Shown in pieces: positions 16,448-24,958 of a stretch of DNA of 64,000 nt; positions within the stretch are counted from its first letter, which is position 1; the number at the start of each line of letters is the position of its first letter. The stretch is from Gluconacetobacter aggeris. Its GTDB lineage: Bacteria > Pseudomonadota > Alphaproteobacteria > Acetobacterales > Acetobacteraceae. Where the stretch lies: contig NZ_JABEQD010000009.1 of the NCBI RefSeq assembly GCF_014174395.1, positions 1-64,000 of the forward strand. Direction: 5' to 3'. Under the pieces are notes generated by a model, which had not been told where the DNA came from, ran no database searches, and was given only the letters and a program-made list of their open reading frames with translations. Made by a program: the position numbers and the translations under genes.

Positions 16448-17569
16448 GTGTCCCCGACAGACGGTTTTCATACCTTGATCATTCGCAACTATCTTCTGCG
16501 CGAAATCGGGAAGCCCCTGGCGGCCATGCTGGTGGTATGCATGGCCCTGTTCGCCGGCTACAGCGCCGCCGATTTCCTGTCGGACGCCGTAAACGGCCTG
16601 CTGTCCACCAACACGATCGTGGAGCTGATCGTGCTCAAGCTCCTGATCAGCCTGGAAGTGCTGGTGCCGGTGGCGCTGTACCTGTCGATCGTGCTGGCGC
16701 TGGGCACGCTGTACGGCAATTCCGAAATCACGGCGCTGCATGCCCTGCGGGTCACCCCCACCATGCTGCTGCGCCATGTCATGGTCCTGGCCGGATGCGT
16801 CGCCATCGGGGTCGGCCTTCTGTCACTGATCGTGCGCCCCTGGGCCTATGAGCGGCTGCATGCCCTCTCGCGCAGCGCCGAACTGACGCTGGACGTCGAC
16901 GCGATGCAGCCCGGCACCTTCTATGTCGTACAGAATGGCGCGCGCGTCATCTTCCTCACCCGGCGCCAGGGCCCCAACGGCCCGGCCCAGGATATCTTCG
17001 TCCAGTTGCGCCGCCCCACGGACATACGGATCATCCATGCCGAACTCGGCTATCCGGTGGCCGAAGAGGGCAATGGCCGCACCGATCTCTATGTACGGCT
17101 GAAGAACGCCCATATCTACGATATCGGCACCAGCCCCGGGGCACACGATCAGGTCCTGACCGCGCGCGAAATCACCCAGGACCCGAATCGCCATGTCGTG
17201 GAAGCGCCGAACGACAGTTCGGTCACCGCCGGCAGCCTGCGCATCGCCACCTCGCACAAACCGGCGGACGTGGCGGAATTCCAGTGGCGCCTGTCCACCC
17301 CCCTGACCACCATGCTGCTGGCGATGCTGGCCGTGCCGCTGGCCCGGGGGCGCCCCCGGCAGAATCGCTACGGCAAACTGGGGACCGCGATCCTGATCTT
17401 CTTCGTCTATTACCTGCTCTATACCTCCGCCCGAACCTGGGTCCAGCACGGCATGGTCGCCCCCGTTCCCGGCATCTGGTGGGCGCCCGCCCTGCTGGCG
17501 GCCCTGACGGGGTTCATGCTGCGCGGCCAGATCGCCGAGCTGCTGTCACGGCGGGATGACGCGGCATGA
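16448..17569 (+). CDS. lptF: LPS export permease LptF
   Basis: A 373-residue inner-membrane protein with TM helices at about 18-40, 60-80, 100-122 and again at 280-350, with a periplasmic beta-jellyroll-like section between, as in LptF/LptG. It forms the transmembrane part of the LptB2FGC ABC transporter that extracts lipopolysaccharide. The GTG at 16448 is used; a TTG at 16475, nearer the conserved LIIRNYLLRE stretch, is possible. It overlaps lptG by ATGA. The order lptF-lptG is standard. Confidence 0.88.
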   Translation: MSPTDGFHTLIIRNYLLREIGKPLAAMLVVCMALFAGYSAADFLSDAVNGLLSTNTIVELIVLKLLISLEVLVPVALYLSIVLALGTLYGNSEITALHALRVTPTMLLRHVMVLAGCVAIGVGLLSLIVRPWAYERLHALSRSAELTLDVDAMQPGTFYVVQNGARVIFLTRRQGPNGPAQDIFVQLRRPTDIRIIHAELGYPVAEEGNGRTDLYVRLKNAHIYDIGTSPGAHDQVLTAREITQDPNRHVVEAPNDSSVTAGSLRIATSHKPADVAEFQWRLSTPLTTMLLAMLAVPLARGRPRQNRYGKLGTAILIFFVYYLLYTSARTWVQHGMVAPVPGIWWAPALLAALTGFMLRGQIAELLSRRDDAA

Positions 17570-18645
17570 GAATGAGACGTTTCGATCGCTATATCCAGCT
17601 CGTCACGCTGCGGGCCTTCGTCCTGGTCGCCGTCGGGCTGACGGCGCTGTTCAGCCTGCTGGAATTCGTGGACCAGCTCTCCTTCGTCGGCCAGGGGCAT
17701 TATCACCTGGCCGACGCCGCCGCCTATACCGCCCTGCTGGCTCCGGCACGGTTCATGCAGGTCACCCCCATCGCCATGCTGCTGGCCTGCCTGCTGGGCC
17801 TGGGCGGCCTTGCCAAACATTCGGAACTGACTGCCCTGCAGGGGATCGGCCTGTCGGAAATGCAGATCATCGGCGCGGTGCTGCGCCTGATCGTGCCGAC
17901 GATCGTGCTGCTGTTCCTGGTCGGGCAGTTCATCGTCCCCTCGGCCCGCCACATGGCCCAGGTAGGCCGGACCGCCGCCCTGACGGCGGGCACGGCGAAT
18001 GCCGCGGACGACAGCGCCTTCTGGGCCCATGGCGACCAACAGTTCCTCGGCGTCCACCGCTTCATGAACGAAACGCTGGGCGAGGATATCGACATCTACC
18101 GTTTCGACGATCAGGGCGCGCTGACGCAATATCTGCACGCGGCCCGCGCCACCATCGGCGCGGACGATGACTGGGTCCTGGCGGACGTCACACGCAAGGA
18201 CATCGTCGCCGACCAGTTCCACACCAGCCATCAGGACAGCATGATCTGGCATGCCTTCCTGTCGTCGCGGCAGATCCGTTTCCTCAGCCTGCCGCCCGAG
18301 AGCGTGCCGCCCATCGCGCTGTATCGCTACATCCAGGACCTGAAGCGACACCACCTGCCGGCCACGCGCTATGAGCAGGAACTCTGGTCGCGCATCAGCA
18401 CGCCATTCGCCATGATCGCGCTGATCGCCTGCGCGGCCCCCTTCGTCTTCGGACCGCCCCGCTCGCAGAATCTCGGCTATCGCATGGCGATCGGCATCGC
18501 GATCGCCATCGTGTTCTCACTGGGACAGGAAATCACCAGCCGGCTGGGCCTGCTGCTGGATCTGAACCCGGCCATCACGGCCCTGACGCCCCCGATCCTG
18601 CTGATGCTGTCCGCGGCCTTCCTCTTCATCCACACCAGGGAATAA
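17566..18645 (+). CDS. lptG: LPS export permease LptG
   Basis: A 359-residue partner of LptF with the same topology: N-terminal FDRYIQLVTLRAFVLV and three TM helices, a central periplasmic domain, and C-terminal TM helices with the family stretch STPFAMIALIACAAPFVFGP. Its start overlaps the lptF stop. It acts in the LptB2FGC complex. LptB, A and C are not in the window. Confidence 0.92.
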   Translation: MRMRRFDRYIQLVTLRAFVLVAVGLTALFSLLEFVDQLSFVGQGHYHLADAAAYTALLAPARFMQVTPIAMLLACLLGLGGLAKHSELTALQGIGLSEMQIIGAVLRLIVPTIVLLFLVGQFIVPSARHMAQVGRTAALTAGTANAADDSAFWAHGDQQFLGVHRFMNETLGEDIDIYRFDDQGALTQYLHAARATIGADDDWVLADVTRKDIVADQFHTSHQDSMIWHAFLSSRQIRFLSLPPESVPPIALYRYIQDLKRHHLPATRYEQELWSRISTPFAMIALIACAAPFVFGPPRSQNLGYRMAIGIAIAIVFSLGQEITSRLGLLLDLNPAITALTPPILLMLSAAFLFIHTRE

Positions 18646-18674
18646 GAGGCCCTTTCAAAAACCCCGCAGCGCCG

Positions 18675-19631
18675 TCAGGGCGCGGCGGGCGCCTTGGCCT
18701 CGACCACAAAGGCCGCCTGGTCGCGGCGGCGGCCGGCCGGGCCCGGCAGATCGGTGTCCAGCCCATCCAGCCCGGCCGTGAACGCGGCATCACACGCGCG
18801 CTGCCGGGCCAGCAATATCATCAGGATCGCCGTAAAACCCACGATCTCGAACATGAAATAGGCCAGCGGCACACGGCAGAAAACGCACAGGAAGATGCCG
18901 ATCGTCCGATAATTGGCCGACAGGATCGACCAGCCGCGCAACAGCGGCGCAAAGGCCTCGCGATAGGCGGTGCGGATCACCGGCGCGCGGTCGGGATGCG
19001 CCGCCAGCAGGCCGGTCAGGCGCTGGTTCAGCCCCGCCTCTCCGCCCGCGGCGGTCAGCGCCTCGAGCCGATTATAGAGCCCGAACAGCAGGTCGCCCAT
19101 GCGCCGGCCCGAACGAACCTTCGCCCGCGCCATAGGTGCCACGCCACGGGCCCAGCCCCAGAAATTATAATCCTGCCGCTGCCGTTCATAGGCGGCGGAC
19201 TGCACCGCATGGCACAGGCCGGCCAGCACGACCAGCGCCCACACCCACGCCCCGTAAAGGGCGGAAAGAGCCAGCGCCAGCCCGACATAGACCGACACGA
19301 ACGTCACATAATCGCAGATGCCATCCAGAATCTTGCCGATCTGCGACTGCTTGCCCGTCAGCCGCGCCAACTGGCCGTCCGCGCCGTCCATGACATGCCA
19401 GATGATCATGAGCAGGAACCCGCCGACCGCGTAACGCGGATCGCCGACATGGTGATAGGCCACCCCCGCCAGCACACCCGCCGCCATGCCGCAGAGCGAC
19501 ACCGCATTGGGCGCCACCCCCATGCGGGCAAAATGCCGCGTCAGCCACCCCGAGACCGGATGGATGACATACAAATTGGTCAGTTCTTCGATTTCCGACG
19601 TGCGCCGCACGGGATCTGTCTGCTGCAACAC
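18675..19631 (-). CDS. CDP-alcohol phosphatidyltransferase (CDP-inositol using?)
   Basis: A 318-residue membrane enzyme with the family motif D-x2-DG-x2-AR-x8-G-x3-D-x3-D, seen as DGADGQLARLTGKQSQIG followed by KILDGICD, plus about six TM helices. It lies 58 bases downstream of an inositol-1-phosphate cytidylyltransferase-like gene and an inositol-phosphate synthase gene on the same strand. In hyperthermophiles the matching trio makes di-myo-inositol phosphate through CDP-inositol. In this mesophilic setting the acceptor may be inositol phosphate or a lipid alcohol; the product is unknown. The C-terminal 40 residues are polar and look dispensable. Confidence 0.85.
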   Translation of the reverse strand: MLQQTDPVRRTSEIEELTNLYVIHPVSGWLTRHFARMGVAPNAVSLCGMAAGVLAGVAYHHVGDPRYAVGGFLLMIIWHVMDGADGQLARLTGKQSQIGKILDGICDYVTFVSVYVGLALALSALYGAWVWALVVLAGLCHAVQSAAYERQRQDYNFWGWARGVAPMARAKVRSGRRMGDLLFGLYNRLEALTAAGGEAGLNQRLTGLLAAHPDRAPVIRTAYREAFAPLLRGWSILSANYRTIGIFLCVFCRVPLAYFMFEIVGFTAILMILLARQRACDAAFTAGLDGLDTDLPGPAGRRRDQAAFVVEAKAPAAP

Positions 19632-19689
19632 GACTGGCGCCCTTGTTTCCTCGTCCCCCTGACCCCGTGGGGGGCCAGGGCAATGCCTG

Positions 19690-20406
19690 TCAAAGCAGCC
19701 CTTGGGCCATCAGGCGTTCGGCCTTGTCATAGGCCACCGGGTCATCGACGTCGATCCACAGACGCTCGCCGATATCGAGGACATAGGCCTTGTGCCAGCG
19801 GGCCAGCGTGTTCATGGCGCCGGAAATACTGTCCTCGCCCTCGGCCTGGCTGCTCTCCAGGGCATCGAACATGGAAGGCGTGCACCGGAAGATCCCGGTG
19901 TCGAACGCATTGAATTCCGTCAGCGACTTGCCGATGCGCCCGATCCGACCGTCCCGGCACAATACCCGCGTCACATCGTCCGGATCGTTCAGCATGCGCT
20001 CGACATTGCTGTCGATACCCAGCGTCACCCCGTCCCGGCCGGCCGGAATCGACGCCATCAGGCGATTGATGTCCGGGTCCAGCACGTGGTCGCACATCGT
20101 CAGCAGAAACGGCCCGTCAAGGAACGGCCGGGCACAGAGGACGGAAACCCCGTTGGCGCGGTCCCACGCCGGATTATGGACATGGGTGACACGCACCCCG
20201 TCACATTCCGCCATGCCGTCCAGGGCCGCGCACAATTCGTCGCCGCGATAGCCATTGATGATGACGAATTCATCGACCCCGCCACGGCGGGCGCGGTCGA
20301 TGACCTCGGCGATCAGGGGTCGCCCCCGGATCGGGACCAGGGGCTTGAGCGGCCCCTTGTCACGCAGGCGACTGCCCTGCCCGGCGGCGACGATCAGGCA
20401 CTTCAT
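19690..20406 (-). CDS. Nucleotidyltransferase, probable CTP:inositol-1-phosphate cytidylyltransferase
   Basis: A 238-residue enzyme with the nucleotidyltransferase signature VAAGQGSRLRDKGPLKPLVP at the N-terminus and LTMCDHVLDPD, a metal-binding Asp region. Its start shares one base with the stop of the inositol-3-phosphate synthase gene (TGATG), so the two are coupled. Together with the phosphatidyltransferase downstream this matches the CDP-inositol route. Sugar-1-phosphate nucleotidyltransferases share the motif, so the substrate comes from context. Confidence 0.8.
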   Translation of the reverse strand: MKCLIVAAGQGSRLRDKGPLKPLVPIRGRPLIAEVIDRARRGGVDEFVIINGYRGDELCAALDGMAECDGVRVTHVHNPAWDRANGVSVLCARPFLDGPFLLTMCDHVLDPDINRLMASIPAGRDGVTLGIDSNVERMLNDPDDVTRVLCRDGRIGRIGKSLTEFNAFDTGIFRCTPSMFDALESSQAEGEDSISGAMNTLARWHKAYVLDIGERLWIDVDDPVAYDKAERLMAQGLL

Positions 20407-21533
20407 CAGGCGGGAACGGCCTCGGTCGAATGGGTGGCGATGAACGCCTCGACCATCTTGTGCGCCTCGTCATCCGTGTACTGGACCAGCGGATGCTTGC
20501 AGAAATAGGCGCTGGGCGCCGCCAGGACCCCACCCACGCCGGAATCCAGCGCCAGCTTGCAGCAGCGGATCATGTCGATGGCGACACCGGCCGAGTTCGG
20601 CGAATCCTGCACCGACAGGCGCAGCTCCAGCTCCAGCGGCACGTTGCCGAAGGCGTGGCCTTCCATGCGGATGAAGCAGACCTTGTTGTCGTTCTGCCAC
20701 GGCACATAGTCGCTGGGGCCGACATGGATGTCCTCGTTCTCCATGCGCGTCTTCGCGACGGCCTGCACGGCTTCGGTCTTCGAGGTCTTCTTCGACGCCA
20801 GACGTTCCTGATTCTTCATGTTCAGGAAGTCGGTGTTGCCGCCCGTGTTGAGCTGGTACGTGTGCAGCATCTTGACGCCGCGCTTGGCGAACAGGTCGGT
20901 CAGCACGCGATGGACGATGGTCGCGCCCAGCTGCGACTTGATGTCGTCCCCGATGATCGGCACGTTGCGCTCGGCAAAGCGGGCGGCATATTCCGGGTCG
21001 CTGGCGATGAAGACGGGGATGTTGTTGATGAAGCCGACACCGGCCTCCAGCGCGCATTCGGCGTAGAAGCGGGTGGCCTTCTCCGAGCCGACCGGCAGGT
21101 AGTTCACCAGGATCTCGGCGCCGCTGCGGCGCAGCTCCGCCACCACGTCCTCACGGGTCGGCTCGGCCGCATCGGCGCGCACGAAGCTGCGCTTCTCGTC
21201 ATGGTTGGCCATGTGCTCGGACAGGCCGTCCAGCACCGCGCCCATGCGCACGGTCACGCCACTGTCGGGGATGTTCGGCTCGAACTTCACGACGCAATTG
21301 GGGGCAGCGAAGATGGCGCGGCTGACATCGGTGCCGACCTTGCGCGCGTCGATATCGAACGCGGCCACAACCTCGATATCACTGGGACGATAGCCGCCGA
21401 GGCTCTCGTGCATCAGGCCGATGACTTCCTCGTTGTGGCGGTTCGGGCCGTAATAGTGAATGCCCTGGATCAGGGCGCTGGCACAGTTGCCGACGCCCAC
21501 GATCGCGATACGGATACCGCCCTTAGTCTTCAT
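20406..21533 (-). CDS. ino1: Inositol-3-phosphate synthase
   Basis: A 375-residue enzyme converting glucose-6-phosphate to myo-inositol-3-phosphate with NAD. The N-terminal Rossmann motif is [13 protein letters not shown], and the family segments [32 protein letters not shown] and [10 protein letters not shown] are visible. The start at 21533 (MKTKGG) follows AGGGAAAC. It is first in the three-gene inositol cluster. Length and motifs fit the bacterial/archaeal short form. Confidence 0.93.
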   Translation of the reverse strand: MKTKGGIRIAIVGVGNCASALIQGIHYYGPNRHNEEVIGLMHESLGGYRPSDIEVVAAFDIDARKVGTDVSRAIFAAPNCVVKFEPNIPDSGVTVRMGAVLDGLSEHMANHDEKRSFVRADAAEPTREDVVAELRRSGAEILVNYLPVGSEKATRFYAECALEAGVGFINNIPVFIASDPEYAARFAERNVPIIGDDIKSQLGATIVHRVLTDLFAKRGVKMLHTYQLNTGGNTDFLNMKNQERLASKKTSKTEAVQAVAKTRMENEDIHVGPSDYVPWQNDNKVCFIRMEGHAFGNVPLELELRLSVQDSPNSAGVAIDMIRCCKLALDSGVGGVLAAPSAYFCKHPLVQYTDDEAHKMVEAFIATHSTEAVPA

Positions 21534-22102
21534 AATGTTTCCCTGCCCTCTTCGAGACCATAATAAACCAACAGTCGTGACGGCCGCCGGCCGCACGACG
21601 AATCAAAAAGCACATTGTCGCCTGAACGGGCCCGGTATCGGCATGCGACGCGGCATTGAACCACGGGGTCGCCATGACCGCGCTCACTCCCTGGTGCGAT
21701 CCGTGCCGATCGCCACGAGCCTCCTGCTCTTTTGCCAAGCATCGGGGAAATCCGACGCCAGATCAAGAATGCGTCCCTGTCAGGTCCCCCTCGGCCAGCG
21801 CTGCCACGGGCCTGATTCGGACGCACCCACGGCTCGGGTGCGATCTTTTCCGGCCCTTATGTTACACAGTTCGATGGTCTTTTAGTTAATTTAAGTTAAT
21901 CTCTCATTGGGCAAAAACACATCGCCCCACCCATGGAACGCGAGGCAACTTTCCCCATATCTTCATAAAAACAATTTTTTATGGACAATCCACCCCTGGT
22001 AGGAAAACAGGCATAACCCGGAGACGCTGCCTTCGTTTTGTCATATTTGACATAAAATAAAATCAATCTCCCACGAAACTCGGGCCGCCGGTTACATTTG
22101 CT
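21534..22102. other. 569-base gap, partly AT-rich, no gene seen
   Basis: It lies between two leftward genes. Positions about 21870-22080 are much richer in A and T than the neighbours. A small inverted repeat, TGTCA-TATT-TGACA, sits at 22039-22052. The part nearest 21534 must carry the promoter of the inositol cluster, but no clear -35/-10 pair stands out. No frame with a ribosome site was found. Confidence 0.6.
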
Positions 22103-23242
22103 TCATCTCGCCCGAAAGATCGCGGTCGCAGCGGCCACGTTGCGCGCCGTCACACGGACATTGATCGCCGCCTCCGCCAGGGCCTCTTCCAGCGTGCAGG
22201 GCCGGTTGACGACGCTGAAGACGGCATCGATCCCATGGGCATGCACCCTGGCCGCATCCGCGCCCAGCGACCCGGCGATGCCGATCACCGGCCGCCCATG
22301 CCGCCGGGCCACCCGGGCCACGCCGATCGGCGCCTTGCCGTGCACGGTCTGCCCGTCGATCCGACCCTCGCCGGTAATCACCAGGTCGGCATCGGCCACA
22401 ATGGCGTCCAGCCCCAGCGCCTCCATCACAATCTCCACCCCCGGCCGCAAGGTGGCATCCAGGAATGCCAGCGCCGCCGCCCCCAGCCCGCCCGCCGCGC
22501 CGCCACCGGGAACGGCATCGACCGCGCGCCCCGTCGCCGCCGCGATCTGATCCGCATATCCCGCCAGCGCACCATCCAGCAGGCGCACCATCTCCGGCGT
22601 CGCCCCCTTCTGCGGGCCAAAGACCGAGGAGGCCCCGAAGGGACCGGTCAGCGGATTATCGACATCGCAGGCCACCTCGATCCGGCAGCCGGCCAGCCGG
22701 GCATCGAGGCCCGAAAGGTCGATGCGCGCCAGCCGGGCCAGTTCCCCGCCGCCGAACGGCAGCTCGACACCGTCCCGATCGCGCAGCGACGCACCCAGCG
22801 CCTGCGCCATGCCGGCGCCACCATCATTGGTGGCACTGCCGCCGAGTCCCAGAATGACGTGCCGGCATCCTTCATCGAGCGCCCCCAGGATCAGTTGCCC
22901 GACGCCATAGGTCGTGGCCGTCATCGGGTTGCGCCGGTCGCGCGGCACCAGCATCAGCCCTGCGGCAGCGGCCATCTCCACCACCGCCGTCCGCCCGTCA
23001 CCCAGAATGCCGAACGCCGCCGTGACCGGCGCGCCCAGCGGCCCCGTCACCTCCCGGGTCAGCATCCGCCCACTCGTCGCCAGAACCAGCGACTCCGCCG
23101 TGCCTTCCCCCCCATCGGCGGCCGGCAGCTTTACATAAGTCGCGTCCGGATAGATCTCGCGGAACCCATCCTCGATCGCATCGGCCACCTGCAGCGCCGG
23201 CAGGCTTTCCTTGAAGGAATCACACACGATCACGATCTTCAT
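22103..23242 (-). CDS. Glycerate 2-kinase (GarK/GlxK family)
   Basis: A 379-residue kinase that phosphorylates D-glycerate with ATP. Family segments are CDSFKESLPALQVADAI, the phosphate-binding LGGSATNDGGAGMAQALG and DLVITGEGRIDGQT. ATG at 23242 follows GGGAGGGGGCGG; a GTG one codon earlier is possible. The upstream neighbour on the same strand is a transporter, 208 bases away with a structured repeat between, and a CdaR-type regulator is divergent from that transporter. In E. coli CdaR responds to glycerate, which fits a glycerate or sugar-diacid catabolic locus. Confidence 0.92.
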   Translation of the reverse strand: MKIVIVCDSFKESLPALQVADAIEDGFREIYPDATYVKLPAADGGEGTAESLVLATSGRMLTREVTGPLGAPVTAAFGILGDGRTAVVEMAAAAGLMLVPRDRRNPMTATTYGVGQLILGALDEGCRHVILGLGGSATNDGGAGMAQALGASLRDRDGVELPFGGGELARLARIDLSGLDARLAGCRIEVACDVDNPLTGPFGASSVFGPQKGATPEMVRLLDGALAGYADQIAAATGRAVDAVPGGGAAGGLGAAALAFLDATLRPGVEIVMEALGLDAIVADADLVITGEGRIDGQTVHGKAPIGVARVARRHGRPVIGIAGSLGADAARVHAHGIDAVFSVVNRPCTLEEALAEAAINVRVTARNVAAATAIFRAR

Positions 23243-23285
23243 CACCGCCCCCTCCCTTGTTTTTGATCATGCCACCCGAGCCTCG

Positions 23286-23452
23286 GAAAGCGTGGCTGGA
23301 CATGGGGGCTGGTGAGCGAGAGTGCCGCGCAAGCGGCACGCCCGTCGTGCGTTTCCGAGCACCGGAGCGGAGCGGCCTTGATGGAAGTGAGCACCGGAGC
23401 ACAGGAAACGCGCGCCGGATCGCCGCCAGCGCGCATGTCCAGCCGCGCTTTC
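23286..23452. repeat. Nested palindromic intergenic element
   Basis: Its ends, 23286-23304 and 23434-23452, are inverted repeats matching at 18 of 19 bases (one end reads GAAAGCGTGGCTGGACATG). Inside are a hairpin GTGCCGC-GCAA-GCGGCAC (23322-23339), an inner pair GCGTTTCC/GGAAACGC (23349-23356 and 23404-23411), and a 12-base direct repeat GAGCACCGGAGC (23357-23368 and 23389-23400). The right end overlaps the stop of the transporter gene. A relative lies at 8351-8427. No target-site duplication is evident. Confidence 0.75.
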
Positions 23453-24767
23453 AGCGGTTGACGCGGGTGGGGGGCATGCGCAGCACAAGCACCACCCCCA
23501 GCACCGCCATCGCCGCCAGCAGGGCCAGCGCCCCGTCGGTCCGCTGCGTCGCGTCCTTGATCCAGCCCACCAGATACGGGCTGACGAACCCTGCCAGTTG
23601 CCCCATCGAATTGATCAGCGCCAGCCCGCCCGCCGCCGCCGCCGGGCTCAGGTAACCGCTGCAAAGCGGCCAGAACATCGGCAGGCCGGTCAGCGCCCCC
23701 GCGGTCGCCACCGTCAACGCCCCCAGCGCCACAGGCATCGAATCCGGGAACCGGGCCGCCAGCGCCAGCCCACCCGCCGCCATCAGCAGCGGAACCGCCA
23801 GATGCCACCGCCGCTCGCGCATCCGGTCCGCCGAACGGCCCATGACGATCATGAACAGGCTGGCCCCGACATACGGCACCGCGCTCAGCCAGCCGATCGT
23901 CGCCGCGTCATGGATGCCGCTGGAGCGGATGATCGTCGGCAGCCAGAAATTGATCGCATAGACCCCGGCCTGGATGCAGAAATACAGCAGCCCCAGCATC
24001 CAGACCGCCGGATTGCGCAGCACGGCGCCGAAACTGTCGGCCAGTTGCTTCGGCTGCTCCAGCCGGTCGCGCCGCAAGGCCTCGCCGACCGCCATCCGCT
24101 CCTCCGGCGCCAGCCAGGCCGCCTGCTCGATCGTGTCGCTCAGCAGCATCACCATGCCGATGCCCAGTGCCACGGTCGGCAGTCCCTGCAGCAGGAACAG
24201 CCACTGCCACGCCGCCAGCCCACCGGGCGCCGAAGCGAAATGCGACAGCATCCACCCCGATAACGGGCCGCCCACCACGCCGGAGAGCGGAATCGCCGAC
24301 ATGAACAGGGTCAGCGCCCGGCCCTGCCGTTCGGAGGGGAACCACCGCGTCAGATACAGCACCAGCCCGGGAAAGAACCCCGCCTCGGCCGCCCCGGTCA
24401 CGAAGCGCAACAGGTAGAAGCTGATCGGACCGGTCACGAACATCTGCGCCGCCGACAGCAGGCCCCACAGGACCATGATCAGCGCCAGCCACCGCCGCGC
24501 GCCCACGCGCTGCAGCATCAGGTTGCTGGGCACGCCGCAGGCGATATAGCCAAGGAAGAAGATCCCGGCCCCAAGCCCATAGGCCCGTTCGGACATGTGC
24601 AGCGCGTCGAGCATGTCCAGCTTGGCGAAGCCGACATTCACCCGGTCCAGGTAATTGAACAGGTAACAGACGAAAATATAGGGCACCACCCTGCCCGCGA
24701 CCTTGCGAAAAGTCGCGTCCAGCCGGCCCACCGCCGGCGACGAGAGTGCGGAGGCTGCGTGCATCAT
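23451..24767 (-). CDS. MFS transporter, anion:cation symporter type
   Basis: A 438-residue permease with 12 predicted TM helices. The segment YLFNYLDRVNVGFAKLDM and the loop YLTRWFPSERQGRA are typical of the ACS family (tartrate, glucarate, phthalate and similar organic acids). The start is MM at 24767/24764 behind GGGGAAG. It precedes the glycerate kinase gene and faces a CdaR-type regulator, so glycerate, tartronate or an aldarate is the probable cargo. Its last codons fall inside the palindromic element downstream. Confidence 0.85.
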   Translation of the reverse strand: MMHAASALSSPAVGRLDATFRKVAGRVVPYIFVCYLFNYLDRVNVGFAKLDMLDALHMSERAYGLGAGIFFLGYIACGVPSNLMLQRVGARRWLALIMVLWGLLSAAQMFVTGPISFYLLRFVTGAAEAGFFPGLVLYLTRWFPSERQGRALTLFMSAIPLSGVVGGPLSGWMLSHFASAPGGLAAWQWLFLLQGLPTVALGIGMVMLLSDTIEQAAWLAPEERMAVGEALRRDRLEQPKQLADSFGAVLRNPAVWMLGLLYFCIQAGVYAINFWLPTIIRSSGIHDAATIGWLSAVPYVGASLFMIVMGRSADRMRERRWHLAVPLLMAAGGLALAARFPDSMPVALGALTVATAGALTGLPMFWPLCSGYLSPAAAAGGLALINSMGQLAGFVSPYLVGWIKDATQRTDGALALLAAMAVLGVVLVLRMPPTRVNR

Positions 24768-24913
24768 TCTTCCCCGATGCTTGTTTTTTCTTGCCCGGCC
24801 ACGTTCCGGGGGCGGGACGCGGGCGGGGGCTCCGGACACCATGCGGCAGCCGGGCCATTGAAGCGACCCTACGGGCAGAAGCGGTCCGCCGTCTTGGTGC
24901 ATCCGCATGATAA

Positions 24914-24947
24914 ATATGCCAGAATCGGCACAAAATTCTGGGCATAT
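24914..24947. promoter_or_regulatory. Candidate CdaR operator
   Basis: The inverted repeat ATATGCCAGAAT, nine bases, ATTCTGGGCATAT (one extra G in the right arm) lies between the divergent transporter and regulator genes, ending 12 bases before the regulator ATG. It is an AT-leaning island in a GC-rich setting. Binding by the adjacent regulator is inferred from position. Confidence 0.5.
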
Positions 24948-24958
24948 GACAGAGCAGC

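Noticed and set aside
22039-22052. TGTCA-TATT-TGACA as a strong operator
   Set aside because: The arms are only five bases long and the distance to a gene start is not informative; it is noted only within the gap.
23286-23452. Insertion sequence or intact mobile element
   Set aside because: It is only 167 bases, encodes nothing and shows no flanking duplication. It is kept as a structured repeat.
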